In this document: in pieces, positions 63,682 through 64,000 of the stretch
Layout: each line of letters opens with the position of its first letter
Position numbering within the stretch: the first letter of the stretch is position 1
Assembly: GCF_002943755.1 (NCBI RefSeq)
Contig: NZ_MQUB01000001.1
Span: 2,344,501-2,408,500, forward strand
Reading direction: 5' to 3'
Origin: Aureitalea marina
Lineage (GTDB): Bacteria > Bacteroidota > Bacteroidia > Flavobacteriales > Flavobacteriaceae
Length of the DNA stretch: 64,000 bases
Made by a program: the position numbers and the translations under genes
The notes under the pieces: model-generated
The model's database searches: none
Told to the model about the DNA's origin: nothing
The model's input: the letters and a program-made list of their open reading frames with translations, nothing else

Positions 63682-64000
63682 GGCTAAGCTGAGAATTGTA
63701 GTACCGAACATCTCCGGTCACCTCTTTACCCAACCAATTAGGCCGTTGGAACACCTCTTCTTCACTTTCCAATTCGATCTCGGCAAGGACCAAGCCCGCA
63801 TTGGCTCCCAGAAATTCGTCCACCTCATAAAGGTGGGAACCGACTGGTACTTCAAAACGATTCTTTTCCAAAACCGAAGGACATAGCCCTAAGAGATCCA
63901 TAGCTTCAGTCTTGGGAATTTCAAACTCCCATTCCCTTCTGCTTGTTCCGCTGACATTAGATATACCCTTCACAGTTAAATAGCCCTGCTCTCCTTTGAC
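63647..64000 (-). CDS. CYTH-domain protein (5' end beyond window)
   Basis: The last 118 codons of a triphosphate-tunnel/adenylate-cyclase-type CYTH protein; the frame runs open through the window end, so the N-terminal E-x-E-R-K part lies outside. Visible are G-Y-L-T-V-K-G, S-R-R-E-W-E-F-E-I-P, Y-E-V-D-E-F and L-V-L-A-E-I-E-L-E, and the W-L-G-K-E-V-T-G-D segment, all typical of this family in Bacteroidota. The C-terminal end is extended enough to overlap cutC. Confidence 0.85.
   Translation of the reverse strand, partial: VKGEQGYLTVKGISNVSGTSRREWEFEIPKTEAMDLLGLCPSVLEKNRFEVPVGSHLYEVDEFLGANAGLVLAEIELESEEEVFQRPNWLGKEVTGDVRYYNSQLSLSPYSEWGQTS

Overview
The window is a stretch of chromosome from a Bacteroidota bacterium, most likely a marine member of the Flavobacteriaceae; the genus cannot be fixed from sequence alone. 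The signs are: type IX secretion (T9SS) C-terminal sorting domains, a PorZ-like protein, a TonB-dependent receptor, a MoxR/Bat operon, many lipoproteins, and upstream elements of the form TAnnTTTG (the flavobacterial -7 box) instead of E. coli-type -10 boxes. There are no rRNA or tRNA genes, no CRISPR array, no transposase and no phage genes. Coding density is high and no gene-free stretch exceeds 300 bases.

Layout. 0-3 kb: the tail of a membrane protein, then a large secreted protein with an HExxH motif and YD-like repeats. 3-11 kb: PEP carboxylase converging on a minus-strand operon of PorZ-like protein, RecO and a TonB receptor. 11-19.4 kb: housekeeping and small genes (glutamate dehydrogenase, cystathionine gamma-synthase family enzyme, lipoproteins, ArsC-like protein, EamA exporter, thioesterase, YheT-type hydrolase, lipoprotein azurin). 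19.4-28 kb: two divergent operons that together look like an oxidative 3-keto-sugar pathway (GMC oxidoreductase plus Tat-exported small subunit, three TIM-barrel isomerases, an MFS permease, a Gfo/Idh/MocA dehydrogenase, a DUF1080 lipoprotein). 28-31.4 kb: yicC, gmk, nadD, gpsA. 31.6-39 kb: two giant tandem T9SS cargo proteins with unrelated heads and a practically identical 2.04-kb tail. 39-43.4 kb: pheS, small conserved genes, cvpA, a SulP transporter. 43.4-52.4 kb: the complete moxR-DUF58-bat operon, in which moxR carries one and batA two single-base frameshifts. 52.6-58.4 kb: two oxidoreductases, an AlbA_2 protein, then an SPFH/GYF protein, a zinc-ribbon membrane protein and a phosphatase. 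58.6-64 kb: an ALDH7 dehydrogenase, 3-hydroxyanthranilate dioxygenase with an inverted repeat over its start, a CAP lipoprotein, an isoaspartyl peptidase/asparaginase operon with an ABM protein and CutC, and a CYTH protein cut by the window end.

The points most worth a second look are the mosaic, nearly identical giant-protein pair, the clustered frameshifts confined to moxR and batA, the 3-keto-sugar locus, and the inverted repeat over the 3-hydroxyanthranilate dioxygenase start. Promoter calls rest on the -7 consensus alone unless a -33 TTG is stated.
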